64,000 nucleotides of DNA from an uncultured Opitutia bacterium (GTDB taxonomy: Bacteria; Verrucomicrobiota; Verrucomicrobiia; Opitutales; Opitutaceae). The notes beneath the pieces were generated by a model that did no database searches, had not been told where the DNA came from, and worked only from the letters and a program-made list of their open reading frames with translations. Numbering within the stretch: the first letter of the stretch is position 1; each line of letters begins with the position of its first letter. Below, piece by piece: positions 16,112 to 25,540 of this stretch. The DNA is taken from contig CAIRCN010000006.1 in NCBI GenBank assembly GCA_903877135.1, positions 246,234 through 310,233 of the forward strand, written 5' to 3'. A program made the position numbers and the translations under genes.

Positions 16112-16741
16112 ATGAGTGTTTCCACTTCTGCTGTCGAACAGCACCTCGCCGCGCTCCGCGCGTGCGACCGGTGCCCCAGGATGCACAAGCCCGTGGTTGT
16201 CGGCCGGGCGGTCGCGAGCCGCGTGCTGCTCGTCGGGCAGGCGCCGGGTGACAAGGAGCCGAAGCTTGGCCGGCCGTTCGCCTGGACGGCGGGCCGGACT
16301 CTTTTCAAGTGGTTCCACGGTGCGCTTGGCTGGACGGAGGACGACGTGCGCGACCGCATCTACTTCGCGGCGGTTTGCCGCTGTTTTCCCGGCAAACGCC
16401 CTGGGGGCGGCGACCGCGTGCCTGCGCCAGACGAGATTGCGAATTGCTCTGGGTGGCTGGAGCGTGAGTTCGCCCTGCTGCGCCCCGCGCTCGTGCTGCC
16501 GGTGGGCAAGCTCGCCATCGCCCAATTTCTCGGCGAGCGCCCGCTGGTGGAGACCATCGGCCACCAAATTTCCATCAACTACCGCGGTCACGCGGCCGAC
16601 TGCATTCCGCTGCCACATCCGTCGGGTGCGTCACCGTGGCACCGGATAGAGCCGGGTCTGACCCTTTTGCACCGCGCCCTCAAATTGGTCGCGGCACACC
16701 CAGTTGCAAAAAATCCGTGTAATCTGCCAAAAGTGCGCTAG
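16112..16741 (+). CDS. Uracil-DNA glycosylase superfamily protein (family 4/5-like)
   Basis: The 209-residue protein starts MSVSTSAVEQ; the frame is open upstream, but that part overlaps the helicase gene. An N-terminal C-x2-C (RACDRCPRM) and a later cysteine pair (VCRCFPGKR and IANCSGW) fit the 4Fe-4S site of family 4/5 glycosylases. The active-site loop is GQAPGDKEPKLGRPF, followed by WTAGRTLFKW, and the second loop is LPHPSGASPWHR. These enzymes remove uracil from DNA at the first step of base-excision repair. The exact subfamily is not certain. Confidence 0.85.
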   Translation: MSVSTSAVEQHLAALRACDRCPRMHKPVVVGRAVASRVLLVGQAPGDKEPKLGRPFAWTAGRTLFKWFHGALGWTEDDVRDRIYFAAVCRCFPGKRPGGGDRVPAPDEIANCSGWLEREFALLRPALVLPVGKLAIAQFLGERPLVETIGHQISINYRGHAADCIPLPHPSGASPWHRIEPGLTLLHRALKLVAAHPVAKNPCNLPKVR

Positions 16742-16755
16742 ACCATCTTGCCGCC

Positions 16756-17229
16756 ATGTCCCGTTCACTCCTACTTTTCACCCTCTTGGTCCTGTTCGTT
16801 TCCGCTAGTCCCGCGCTGCGGGCGCAGCGTGAAAAGATCCCACCCGAGGATCTCGACTTCGTCGAAAAAACTTGGCCCACGGCCAAGAAAACCAGCACCG
16901 GCATTCGCTACGTCATCCAGCAGCAGGGCGTCGGTGATCCGCCAGCGGCCGGTAATCTCGTCTCGGTGCTCTACGTGGGCAGATTGCTCAACGGGGAGAC
17001 GTTCGACCAGAAGATCGACTCGAAAAATCCGTTCACGTTTCGCGTGGGGCGTGACGTGGTCATCCAGGGCTGGGACCAGATTTTGCAGTTGATGAAGAAG
17101 GGCGAGCGGCGGCTCGTGATCATCCCGCCCGAGCTGGCTTACGGCACCCGCGGCAAGCCGCCGACCATTCCGCGTAGCGCCACGCTCCTGTTCCTGATCG
17201 AGCTGGTAGACATCAAGAAAGACGAATGA
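16756..17229 (+). CDS. Exported FKBP-type peptidyl-prolyl isomerase
   Basis: The 157-residue protein begins with a signal peptide (MSRSLLLFTLLVLFVSASPA, cut near LRA-QRE). A single FKBP domain covers about residues 45-155, with VSVLYVGRLLNGETFDQ, VIQGWDQ, LMKKGERRLVIIPPELAYG and a closing LLFLIELVDI strand. It catalyses cis-trans isomerisation of proline bonds in exported proteins. The canonical active-site aromatic and Asp positions appear to be kept. It sits 14 bases after the glycosylase gene. Confidence 0.92.
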   Translation: MSRSLLLFTLLVLFVSASPALRAQREKIPPEDLDFVEKTWPTAKKTSTGIRYVIQQQGVGDPPAAGNLVSVLYVGRLLNGETFDQKIDSKNPFTFRVGRDVVIQGWDQILQLMKKGERRLVIIPPELAYGTRGKPPTIPRSATLLFLIELVDIKKDE

Positions 17230-17290
17230 GGCGGCGCCCGCGCTCCGTCTCCAGACTTGGTTTGGTCCGGCGCGGTGCTAGGATCGCCGG

Positions 17291-19840
17291 ATGAAGAGTA
17301 ATTTTGACTCCTTGCGCCTGTCCCTAACGGCGTTGGTCTTTATCCTTGCCGCCGGCAGGGCGCACTCGGTCCCCGCGACAATGCTGCCGGGTTTCCAGCG
17401 TGACGGTTCGGTGCTGCTGCCGAACCAGTGGTCGCTGCGCCCCGCCGGGAAACAGATTCAGGTCGGCGATTTTCCCGTCAATGTCGCGCTGCACCCCGGC
17501 GGAGTTTTCGCCGCCGTCCTGCACAGCGGTTACTCGCAACACGAGGTGCGGATCCTCGACCTGGCCCACGGCCGGTGCGTGTCGCAGGTGATGCTCGAGA
17601 ACACTTTTTACGGACTCGCTTGGTCGCCTGACGGCAGCGCGCTCTATGCCAGCGGTGGCGGTGACGAGGTGATCCATGCGTTCGATTTCAAGGATGGCTA
17701 TCTCTCAAGGCACCGCGAGCTGCGGCTCCGCCCAGCGGCGGAAGAGGGCGTGCCAACCGGCCTGGCGGTCTCGGCCAAAGGGGACGCGCTCTACATCGCG
17801 GAAAGCCTCGGGCAGCGCGTGGAGAAAATTTCCACCGCCGACGGCCGCGCGCTCTGGACCCGGACGCTCGCGACGGCCGAGGCGACCGCGAAAACCCAGC
17901 CCGATGCCAGCCGCCAGAATGTCGATCACGATCCCGCCGCGCCGTTTCCCTGGACGTGCCTGCCCGACGAGGCGCACCGACGGGTGTTTGTGAGCCTGTG
18001 GGCGAAGTCCGCTGTGCTCGTGCTCGACTCCGAAACCGGGACTGAGCTGGCGCGCTGGCCGGTTGGTGCTCATCCGAACGAAATGGTGCTGGCATCGCGC
18101 GGCCGTCTGCTGGTCGCCGAGGCCAACCTCAACACTGTCAGCATAGTCGATACCGCTAGCGGCCGGGTCACCGAGACGCTCTGGGCAGCGCTGTTCCCCG
18201 ACTCGCCGCCGGGCTCGATGCCCAACAGCCTCGCGCTCTCGCCCGACGGTGCGCTGCTTTTCGTCGCCAACGCCAACAACAACAATGTGGCAGTCTTCGA
18301 CCTCTCATCGCCCGGCCATGCCGTCTCGCGCGGCTTCATCCCCGTGGGCTGGTTTCCCACAAGCGTCCGCGTCGCCCGCGATGGCGGCACCTTGGTGGTG
18401 GCGAACGGCAAGGGCATCGCCTCGCTGGCCAATCCGCGCGGACCGTTTCCCGGCTCGCGTGTGCCGCGCGACCTCGAGGAATACATCGGCAGCCTCCTGC
18501 GCGGCACCGTCGCGCTCGTGCCGCTGCCGAAGCCGGCGGAGCGCGACGCGAAATTCGGCGAGTGGACCAAAACCGCCTTCGCGTGCTGCCCGCTCGACGC
18601 AGCCGCCTCGCCGCGCGGGGTCCGGCCCGCGGGCAACCCGATCCCCGCGGCGATGGGGGAGACTTCGCCGCTCCGGCATGTCATCTACATCGTTCGCGAG
18701 AATCGCACCTACGACCAGATTCTGGGCGACCTGCCCGAGGGCAACGGCGACGCGCGGCTCTGCCTGTTTCCGGAGGACGTCACGCCCAACGCCCATGCGC
18801 TGGCGCGCGAGTTTGTGTTGCTCGACAATTTCTACGGCGACGGCGAGGTGAGCGCGGACGGCCACGAATGGTCGATGGCCGCCTACGCCACCGATTTCGT
18901 CGAGAAACTCTGGCCGCTCAACTACGGCCACAACAAGGCCAAGAAATACGACTATCCCAGCGAAGGTCGCTACCCGGTGGCATTTCCGGCAAACGGTTAC
19001 CTGTGGAACCGCGCCGCCGAGGCGAGCGTGAGCTACCGCACCTACGGCGAGTTCACCCACGACGGCGGAGGCACGGCGGAGAAACCCGCGCGGGCTTCGC
19101 TGGGTGTGCTGCGCGGGCATGTGGACGAGCTTTATCCCTCGTGGGATACCAAGATTCGCGATGTGCGGCGAGCGGAGCGCTTCGCCGCCGAACTCTCCCG
19201 TTACGAGCACGAGGGTGACATGCCGCGCCTCCAGGTTCTCCAACTGCCCGCCGACCACACCGCGGGCGGCCGCGCCGGCGAGCGCACGCCCGCCGCCATG
19301 GTCGCCGACAACGACCTCGCCCTCGGCCGGATCGTCGAGGCGGTGAGCAGGTCGAAATTCTGGGCCGACACGGCGATCTTCGTGCTCGAGGACGACGCGC
19401 AGAACGGCCCGGACCACGTCGACGCACACCGCATGCCCGCGCTCGTCATCAGCCCGTGGACCCGACGCCACGCGGTGGATTCGACGCTTTATTCGACCTC
19501 GAGCATGCTGCGCACGATGGAGCTGATCCTTGGCCTCCAGCCGATGTCGCAATACGACGCCGCAGCGGTGCCGCTGTGGGCGGCGTTTGCGGAGCGGCCC
19601 GATCTCACGGCCTACACGGCGCGACCGGCCCGCACGGACCTCGACGCCGTCAATCCCAAGCAGGGCTGGGCGGCGCGCGCCTCGCGCCGAATGGATTTTT
19701 CGCGGCCTGACCTGGTGGATGATCTGGCGTTGACCGACGTGGTGTGGCGCTCGGTGCGGGGCGAGCAGAGCCGGCCGCCCGCACCTGTGCGCGCGGCCTT
19801 TTTCAAGGCGCACCCGGTGCGCGCCGCGGACGACGACTGA
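17291..19840 (+). CDS. Secreted YncE-like beta-propeller fused to an alkaline-phosphatase-type phosphoesterase
   Basis: The 849-residue protein has a signal peptide (about 1-27). A YVTN/YncE-type seven-bladed propeller covers about 30-400, with blades such as LALSPDGALLFVANANNN and VDTASGRVTETLW. A phosphoesterase domain covers about 440-790, with the start motif HVIYIVRENRTYDQILGDL, the block DGHEWSMAAYATDF and the metal-binding block FVLEDDAQNGPDHVDAHR. Such fusions are annotated as bifunctional YncE/alkaline phosphatase family proteins. A periplasmic phosphodiesterase or phosphomonoesterase activity is likely, but the substrate is unknown. It is convergent with rarD, only 3 bases apart. 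Confidence 0.88.
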   Translation: MKSNFDSLRLSLTALVFILAAGRAHSVPATMLPGFQRDGSVLLPNQWSLRPAGKQIQVGDFPVNVALHPGGVFAAVLHSGYSQHEVRILDLAHGRCVSQVMLENTFYGLAWSPDGSALYASGGGDEVIHAFDFKDGYLSRHRELRLRPAAEEGVPTGLAVSAKGDALYIAESLGQRVEKISTADGRALWTRTLATAEATAKTQPDASRQNVDHDPAAPFPWTCLPDEAHRRVFVSLWAKSAVLVLDSETGTELARWPVGAHPNEMVLASRGRLLVAEANLNTVSIVDTASGRVTETLWAALFPDSPPGSMPNSLALSPDGALLFVANANNNNVAVFDLSSPGHAVSRGFIPVGWFPTSVRVARDGGTLVVANGKGIASLANPRGPFPGSRVPRDLEEYIGSLLRGTVALVPLPKPAERDAKFGEWTKTAFACCPLDAAASPRGVRPAGNPIPAAMGETSPLRHVIYIVRENRTYDQILGDLPEGNGDARLCLFPEDVTPNAHALAREFVLLDNFYGDGEVSADGHEWSMAAYATDFVEKLWPLNYGHNKAKKYDYPSEGRYPVAFPANGYLWNRAAEASVSYRTYGEFTHDGGGTAEKPARASLGVLRGHVDELYPSWDTKIRDVRRAERFAAELSRYEHEGDMPRLQVLQLPADHTAGGRAGERTPAAMVADNDLALGRIVEAVSRSKFWADTAIFVLEDDAQNGPDHVDAHRMPALVISPWTRRHAVDSTLYSTSSMLRTMELILGLQPMSQYDAAAVPLWAAFAERPDLTAYTARPARTDLDAVNPKQGWAARASRRMDFSRPDLVDDLALTDVVWRSVRGEQSRPPAPVRAAFFKAHPVRAADDD

Positions 19841-19843
19841 GCG

Positions 19844-20743
19844 TCACCGCCGGCGCTGCGCCCAGAGATTGTCGGCTGTGTAGAGCGCGAGCCCGCACCA
19901 GATGAAGGCGAACGACGCCGCGCGCTGCGGTGAAAACGCCTCGCGGTAAAACCACACGCCAAGGGCGAACTGCACCGTGGGCGCGATGTATTGCAGCAGG
20001 CCGAGCGTAGAGAGCCGGACGCGGCGCGCGCCGTAGGCGAAGAGCAGCAGCGGCACCGAGGTGACCACGCCGGCGCTGAGCACGAGCAGGTGGCTGGCGG
20101 TGTCCACGCGACCGAGCGCGCCCGCGCCGGTGTAGTGCTGCCAGAGCAGGAAACCGAGCGCGAGCGGGGTGAGCAGCGCCGTCTCGACCGTGAGACCGGT
20201 GAGCGGGCCGAGTGCGGATTTTTTCCGCAGCAGCCCGTAGGTGCCGAAGGTAGCCGCGAGGGTCAGCGCGATCAGGGGCGGATGTCCGAGTTGCACCACT
20301 TGTTGCGCGACGCCGAGCGCGGCGCAGGCGATGGCGGCCCATTGCGCGGGGCGGAGCCGCTCGTGCAGCACCAGCCGGCCCAGGCCCACGTTGACGAGCG
20401 GCACCAGAAAATAACCGAGGCTGCACTCGATAACGTGGCCGGTGTTGACGCTCCAGACGTAGACGAGCCAGTTGACGGTGAGCAGCGAGGCGCTGAGGAG
20501 ATTCAGTCCGATCGCACGCAGGCTGCCCAGTGCGTCTCGCACGGCGCCGAAGCCGCCATCGGCGCGCAAAGCGATGACAGCGAGCAAAAATACGAGCGAC
20601 CAGACCAGCCGGTGCGCGATCAGCTCGACCGGGTTGATGGCCGCGAGCCGGGTCCAATAGAGCGGCACCAACCCCCACAAAAAATAGCACAACCCGGCGG
20701 CCAGCGCCCCGCGGCCTGCCGCCCGCCTGGCCTCAGGGGTCAT
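19844..20743 (-). CDS. rarD: RarD-type EamA permease
   Basis: The 299-residue inner-membrane protein has about ten hydrophobic segments and the RarD hallmarks LCYFLWGLVPLYW near the start, ELIAHRLVWS, LLTVNWLVYVWSVN and the C-terminal LLQYIAPTVQFALGV. RarD proteins belong to the drug/metabolite transporter superfamily. The transported compound is not established (chloramphenicol sensitivity is linked to some members). Its ATG overlaps the stop of the upstream lipoprotein gene by 4 bases, so the two genes are translationally coupled. Confidence 0.9.
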   Translation of the reverse strand: MTPEARRAAGRGALAAGLCYFLWGLVPLYWTRLAAINPVELIAHRLVWSLVFLLAVIALRADGGFGAVRDALGSLRAIGLNLLSASLLTVNWLVYVWSVNTGHVIECSLGYFLVPLVNVGLGRLVLHERLRPAQWAAIACAALGVAQQVVQLGHPPLIALTLAATFGTYGLLRKKSALGPLTGLTVETALLTPLALGFLLWQHYTGAGALGRVDTASHLLVLSAGVVTSVPLLLFAYGARRVRLSTLGLLQYIAPTVQFALGVWFYREAFSPQRAASFAFIWCGLALYTADNLWAQRRR

Positions 20744-20997
20744 TTATGAGCCGCGTTGGTATAACCGTAACGTTCGCGAAACTCGGCGTCGGCCTGCTGA
20801 CGGGCGACCTCGGTGTTCACGCCCTTCGCCGTCAATTCCGCCATCCGCCGTTCGACCCAGCGCTGTTTAAAGCCCTCTTCCACGTCGGCCGCGATGGCGG
20901 GTTCGGGCTTCGGCTTGGGTTTCTTGTTCCAGAAATTGCAGCCGGAAGCGCAAAACGCGATGAGCAGGGCGAGGGACAGCAGGAGGGAACGTTTCAT
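20740..20997 (-). CDS. Small lipoprotein
   Basis: The 85-residue product has a lipoprotein signal peptide with lipobox ASGC (LLIAFCASGCNFW), then a Lys-Pro-rich linker (KKPKPKPEP) and a charged helical segment (EEGFKQRWVERRMAELTAKG). It is not recognised beyond that. It forms a two-gene unit with rarD through an ATGA overlap and diverges from the RLKP-repeat gene. Confidence 0.75.
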   Translation of the reverse strand: MKRSLLLSLALLIAFCASGCNFWNKKPKPKPEPAIAADVEEGFKQRWVERRMAELTAKGVNTEVARQQADAEFRERYGYTNAAHK

Positions 20998-21095
20998 GAG
21001 ATGGGATCGGATATTTAAGTTAAGGCGAAGGTGTCTGACCGCCAGTGAATCTTTTTAGTTTCGCAAAAGGCGAGAACTTGCTTGGATGGTCGCAC

Positions 21096-22436
21096 ATGAG
21101 CGAAGAGTCCACACCTCCTTCGTTGCGCCTGAAGCCCCGGGCACAGCCCGCGCCAGGCACCGCGGCGACGCCGCTACCCCCGACCCCGGAGCCGTCGTCG
21201 CCCGCGCAGCCGGCAACGGAAACAGCTGAGGAGGGTGGTTTGGCCCGGTTGAGACTGAAACCGAAAATGGCCGCAGAGCCACCGGCATCGGCCGCCGCTC
21301 CTGCACCGGTCGCCGCCGCGACAGAAAATCCAGCCACATCCGCTGCCGCCGAAGGCGCGCACATCCGGCTGAAACCCCGGATGGGCCTTCAACCGGTTGT
21401 TGCCGCAGAGTCGAGTGTGCCTCCACCTGCACCAGTGGCTCCGCCGCCGGTCGCGTCGTCAGCGCCGGTTCGGAACGAGCCAGTCGTTATTGCACCGGCG
21501 TTTTTGCCCGCCGCCACGGCGGAAGAAGCGCCAAAGTTCAAACTCAAGGTCCGGCCGATCGGTTCACCGGCGGCGGCATCAGCCGGTGCTTCGGCTGCAC
21601 CGGTCCCTGTTGCTCCCCCGTCTGGACGACCTCCTCCGCCGGCCGGAACGATTGTGCCTAAATCGGGCACGCCTCCGCCTTTTCCGGTCATCAAACCCGC
21701 TGGCGCCACCGCACATCCACACCCGCCGCCCGTGCCGCATATGCGGGCTCCCGAGGGAGTGGAGGAAGAAGCCATGCAGCCCAAGGTGCCGCTACCACCA
21801 CCGGCCCGCCGCAAACTCGTATGGCTGTTTCCCACCATCGTCGTGCTGGTTATGGTTGGCGGCTTTTTCATCATCTATCGGTTGTATTTTGTGCAGCCGC
21901 CACCGACACCGGTTGTCCGTAAAACTCAGTTGGTGGTTCCGGCGACACCGCCGGCCGCATCTGCAGTGCCGCTCCCTGGCCAGGAGATGATTGATGCCGG
22001 CCAGAGCGCGATCTTGGCCCGGCGGGCCAAGGAACAGGAGCGCATCAACGCTCTCGCTACGGGCCAGGAAGTGCCCGAAAAGAGTGCGCCTAATTCACCC
22101 CCATCAGTTCAGCCTGCTCTGCCTCCGAAAGGGCCCGAGCCCAAGCCCACGACCGCAATGACGACGACACAAATCGCCCCGGGGATCAGCGCCACCAGTT
22201 CCACGCTACTGACGGGCGGCGCCGCGAGTCCGGCTTTTCGCTCCTTCGTGGCGAACTCAAAAATAAGCGGTGTTTTTCAAGGCACCCCTGTGCGCGCGCT
22301 CATCAACAGCACCCTGTATCGGGCGGGCGACCTCGTCTCGCCCTCGCTGGGCATCCGCTTTGTCGGTATCAACGTCAATGCCAAGACCATGACGTTTCGC
22401 GACGAGTCGGGTGCCACGGTCTCGCGCAAATACTGA
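21096..22436 (+). CDS. Proline-rich single-pass membrane protein with repeated RLKP motif
   Basis: From the ATG at 21096 the product is 446 residues; an earlier in-frame start at 21045 adds 17 non-conserved residues. The N-terminal 240 residues are Ala/Pro-rich and predicted disordered. They contain four spaced copies of a short basic motif: LRLKPR (10-15), LRLKPKM (52-58), IRLKPRM (90-96) and FKLKVRP (148-154). One membrane helix lies at 241-264 (VWLFPTIVVLVMVGGFFIIY), so the motifs face the cytoplasm. Another low-complexity stretch follows, then a folded C-terminal region (about 370-446, FRSFVANSKISGVFQGTPVR) outside the membrane. Function unknown; the layout recalls bridging proteins such as SecYEG-, TonB- or pilus-associated factors, but no family was recognised. 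Confidence 0.7.
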   Translation: MSEESTPPSLRLKPRAQPAPGTAATPLPPTPEPSSPAQPATETAEEGGLARLRLKPKMAAEPPASAAAPAPVAAATENPATSAAAEGAHIRLKPRMGLQPVVAAESSVPPPAPVAPPPVASSAPVRNEPVVIAPAFLPAATAEEAPKFKLKVRPIGSPAAASAGASAAPVPVAPPSGRPPPPAGTIVPKSGTPPPFPVIKPAGATAHPHPPPVPHMRAPEGVEEEAMQPKVPLPPPARRKLVWLFPTIVVLVMVGGFFIIYRLYFVQPPPTPVVRKTQLVVPATPPAASAVPLPGQEMIDAGQSAILARRAKEQERINALATGQEVPEKSAPNSPPSVQPALPPKGPEPKPTTAMTTTQIAPGISATSSTLLTGGAASPAFRSFVANSKISGVFQGTPVRALINSTLYRAGDLVSPSLGIRFVGINVNAKTMTFRDESGATVSRKY

Positions 22437-22442
22437 CGCCGT

Positions 22443-24797
22443 TTAGGCTTCGACGAGCCACGTCTGGCGGCCTGTGCATTTTCCGGGTTGCACGCCCGGC
22501 AGTTTCACTTCCGCGCGAACTCCCGCGGGCAGCGACAGTTCCACCTGCACGCGAGTGCCATCGTGCCGCCACTGGCTTGTGATGGCGCCGTGGGGCGTGG
22601 GCACAGTGCAGCCGCCGTGCTCGCCGATGAACACTGGCGCGAAGCTGACGGTTGTCCACGCTGGCGCGGTTTGACGCACGCCGCCGACGATCTGCATCAG
22701 GTGAAAGAGTGGGTGCGCTGACCACGCGTGCGAATGGCTGGCCTCGAAAGAGGAGGAGGCGCCGAAAATCTCGAACGTGGAACCGTAGGCGATCATCGGC
22801 TCCCAGCGCGGCCTGATATGGGCGACGACTTCGGCGCCGTGGCCGCGTGTGGCCAGCAGCGAATAAACGTAGGTGATCCAGTAGGCGCTGGGTTTCGCCT
22901 TGTGCCCGGAATCGTCGTGCAGGTAGTCGAGCAGGAATTTAACCATCGCCGCCTCCGCCTTTGGCGCGAGGCCGGCCATGAGCGCCAGCACCTGCGCGTG
23001 GGGTGAGGTGCTTGCGACGACGCGGCCTTTCCAGTCGATGCCATCGCGCATTAGTCCGTGCCGGTTGACGAGCGGGGCGAGCTTTTTGCGCAATCGCTGC
23101 GCCCAGCTTTCACAGCGCTTCGCCGCTGCGGAATTGCGCGTCAATCGGTGCATCGCGGCGAGCCGCTCGAGTGCGAGCAGTAGCCACAGGTTGTAAACGC
23201 TCGGCGCGCCTTCCTTGAAAAGATCCGTCCAGTCGAGGAACAGCCAGTAGCGCGGGTCGTAGGTTACGAGTCCGGTTTGACCGGTGTGCGCCACGAAGTA
23301 GGCGAGAGCGCGTTCGACGATGGTGCGCTGGTCGCGGAATGGCTGCAGGTCGCCCGTCTGCCAGTAGTAGTCCCACTGCGTCATGATCCAGATCAGCGTG
23401 AAATCCGGCAGCACGCAGTTGTGGCCCATCGTTGGCGCGTGTCCGTAGGTGACGCCGTCGGCGGTCGTCTGTCCGCCGATTTGGTAAATGCCGCGGCGGA
23501 AGAGCCGCGCGTCGCCGCTGAGGTGAAACGTGTTCCAGGCCTGCACGCGGGCGTCGCCCCACCACTGCGCCTGCTCGCGCCACGGCGTGTCCACGTAGGC
23601 GTCGAGCATGCAGTTTTGCTGCGACGACGCGCAGGTTTCCCAAATCTGCTCTAACGTGCGGTCGGAGCTTTGGAAACTTCCGCGACGCTCCAGCGGATAG
23701 CCCGTGCGGCGCAGGGTCAGGCCGACGCTGAGCGGCGCGGCGGAGTTGCGCACGATGACCATCGCGTGGCGGAAGCCATACGGGTGGTAAAACATGTGCT
23801 CGGTGCGCCCGGCGCGGCAGACCAGGCGCGAGGCGAACGCCACGCGGCTGCCGTCCGGAAACCGCAGGCTCGGCTCCAGCTTCGTCGGCTCGATGACCTC
23901 GGTGTAAACGATGTCGATGACTTCGCCGCCTTGCGCGCTGCCGACCACGAGGGAGAAATTACCCACGACAGGCCGCCCGACATCGATGAGATAACTGCGG
24001 AAACGATTCGGCCCGGTCGCCGGATACTCCAGTTGCGCGGCGTCGGCCGAGGCTGGCTCGTGCGTGTGATCCTCCCGCTGGCGCAGCAGGTAGAGGTTGC
24101 GGCAGTCGTCCCAACCTGCGCCGCAATCGCCCTCGGCGGTGCCGATCACGCGGCCGGACCGCGAGGCTTCCTCGAAAAGTTGCGGGATGCCGCGCGGCTC
24201 GAGGCTGGCCCACGGGAGCGTGTTCCAGGCCTGGCTGAAAGGCTTCTCCCACGCGGAGTCATCGAAGTCGGAATTCATCCAGCCGACCGGGCTCTTGCGC
24301 GCGTCGAAATGTTCCTGTGCGAAGAGCTGCAGGCTCGCTCGGATGGCGTCGCGGCGGATGCCGGGCTGTTCGAGGCATTTCCAGGTGCGGTCGCTCGTTA
24401 CGCGCACACGGCCCCACTGCGCGGCGACGAGCAGGCCGCCGTAGCCTTGGGTGAGATATTGGAAGTTGCTGAAACCGGGGTTGTGGGCGCGTACTGCGAG
24501 GACGTTGCGCCCCGGCACGAGCCAGCGGGCGACGTCGATCTCGTCGTAGGGCCAGTGCGACTGGAAACCGCGCGCCGGCCCGCGGCCGACGAAGGCGCCG
24601 TTGAGGTAGAGGTGATAGGACTGGTCCGCCGTGATAAACAGCGGCGCGCGCCGCGGTACGCGCTCCAGCGAAAAATCGCGCCGGAAGAGCACGTAGGCGT
24701 TTTGCAGGTCGCCACGGGGATCCTGCGGCCAGATCCATTCGGAGCAGTCGAAAATTTGCGCTTCACGCGGGACGGACGGAGTGGAGCGAGGCGGCAT
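22443..24797 (-). CDS. GH78-like alpha-L-rhamnosidase, cytoplasmic
   Basis: The 784-residue protein starts with the accessory beta-sandwich typical of GH78 (ADQSYHLYLNGAFVGRGPAR), then a middle domain and an alpha/alpha-barrel. The barrel contains DTPWREQAQWWGDARVQAW, which matches the catalytic acid block (D..RE....W.GD) of family GH78. It ends in the usual C-terminal beta domain (CTVPTPHGAITSQW). GH78 enzymes release terminal alpha-L-rhamnose. No signal peptide is present, so it would act on imported oligosaccharides. It is convergent with the RLKP gene, 6 bases apart. The linkage and sugar cannot be confirmed from sequence alone. Confidence 0.82.
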   Translation of the reverse strand: MPPRSTPSVPREAQIFDCSEWIWPQDPRGDLQNAYVLFRRDFSLERVPRRAPLFITADQSYHLYLNGAFVGRGPARGFQSHWPYDEIDVARWLVPGRNVLAVRAHNPGFSNFQYLTQGYGGLLVAAQWGRVRVTSDRTWKCLEQPGIRRDAIRASLQLFAQEHFDARKSPVGWMNSDFDDSAWEKPFSQAWNTLPWASLEPRGIPQLFEEASRSGRVIGTAEGDCGAGWDDCRNLYLLRQREDHTHEPASADAAQLEYPATGPNRFRSYLIDVGRPVVGNFSLVVGSAQGGEVIDIVYTEVIEPTKLEPSLRFPDGSRVAFASRLVCRAGRTEHMFYHPYGFRHAMVIVRNSAAPLSVGLTLRRTGYPLERRGSFQSSDRTLEQIWETCASSQQNCMLDAYVDTPWREQAQWWGDARVQAWNTFHLSGDARLFRRGIYQIGGQTTADGVTYGHAPTMGHNCVLPDFTLIWIMTQWDYYWQTGDLQPFRDQRTIVERALAYFVAHTGQTGLVTYDPRYWLFLDWTDLFKEGAPSVYNLWLLLALERLAAMHRLTRNSAAAKRCESWAQRLRKKLAPLVNRHGLMRDGIDWKGRVVASTSPHAQVLALMAGLAPKAEAAMVKFLLDYLHDDSGHKAKPSAYWITYVYSLLATRGHGAEVVAHIRPRWEPMIAYGSTFEIFGASSSFEASHSHAWSAHPLFHLMQIVGGVRQTAPAWTTVSFAPVFIGEHGGCTVPTPHGAITSQWRHDGTRVQVELSLPAGVRAEVKLPGVQPGKCTGRQTWLVEA

Positions 24798-24816
24798 GGG
24801 AAGAAAGTGTCGAAAC

Positions 24817-25497
24817 TCAGTGCTGTAGCACGGCGTCGCGGATGCTCTTGATTAGCGCCGGGTCGGTAGCGATGCCAAGCACGCCGTTCACGACAAACTG
24901 GATGCCAACGCATAGGATGAGGAAGCCCATGACCTTGGTGAGCGCGTTCATCCCGTTGAGGCCGATGACCAGCACGATTTTCCCCGAGAGCCGCAGCGTG
25001 GCGTAGGTGATGATCGCGACGAGCACGATGCCGAGGATGATCGCGACGTAGTCGAGCCAGTGGGCCGCGAGCGAGGTGAAGCCGAGCGTCACGGCGATCG
25101 AGCCGGGTCCGCTGAGCATCGGCATGGCCAGCGGCGAAAACGCGATGTCCCGCTTGGCGCGCGCAGCTTCATGCTCCCGCTGGCTGTGCGCAGGGTCGCG
25201 CGGGGCCGTCATGAGCATACCCGAGCCGATGCCCGCGACGAGCAGGCCGCCGGCGATGCGCAAGCCCGGAATGGAAATTCCGAAGAACCCCATGATAAAT
25301 GTCCCCCCGATGAGAAAGCTCACGAGGATGCCCACCATGTAGAAGCACGCGGCCCGCAACTGCTGGTTGCGGCGCGTCTCGGTGATGCCCTCGGTGATGG
25401 CGAGAAACGTCGGCGCCGCCGCGAGCGGATTAATCAGAGGCAGCAGCGCGATGATCGTGCCGAGGATGAGTTCCCAAAAATGGCTGGCGTGATTCAT
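24817..25497 (-). CDS. MarC family membrane protein
   Basis: The 226-residue protein starts MNHASHFWELILGT. The longer open frame to 25590 adds 31 Arg/Ser-rich residues that overlap the tail of the next gene. Six hydrophobic segments and the motifs LLPLINPLAAAPTFLAIT, FGISIPGLRIAGGLLVAG and AMPMLSGPGSIAVTL define the MarC/UPF0056 family. The role of the family is not established, despite its name. It lies between the GH78 and tRNA-dihydrouridine synthase genes on the same strand. Confidence 0.88.
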   Translation of the reverse strand: MNHASHFWELILGTIIALLPLINPLAAAPTFLAITEGITETRRNQQLRAACFYMVGILVSFLIGGTFIMGFFGISIPGLRIAGGLLVAGIGSGMLMTAPRDPAHSQREHEAARAKRDIAFSPLAMPMLSGPGSIAVTLGFTSLAAHWLDYVAIILGIVLVAIITYATLRLSGKIVLVIGLNGMNALTKVMGFLILCVGIQFVVNGVLGIATDPALIKSIRDAVLQH

Positions 25498-25540
25498 GGA
25501 GGACGAGGCGGCGGAACAAAGCAGAACGCGTGCGGTTTGG

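Noticed and set aside
18305..19813. Minus-strand frame of 502 codons opposite the phosphoesterase
   Set aside because: No domain, Arg/His/Val-rich composition typical of antisense frames; the opposite strand carries conserved motifs.
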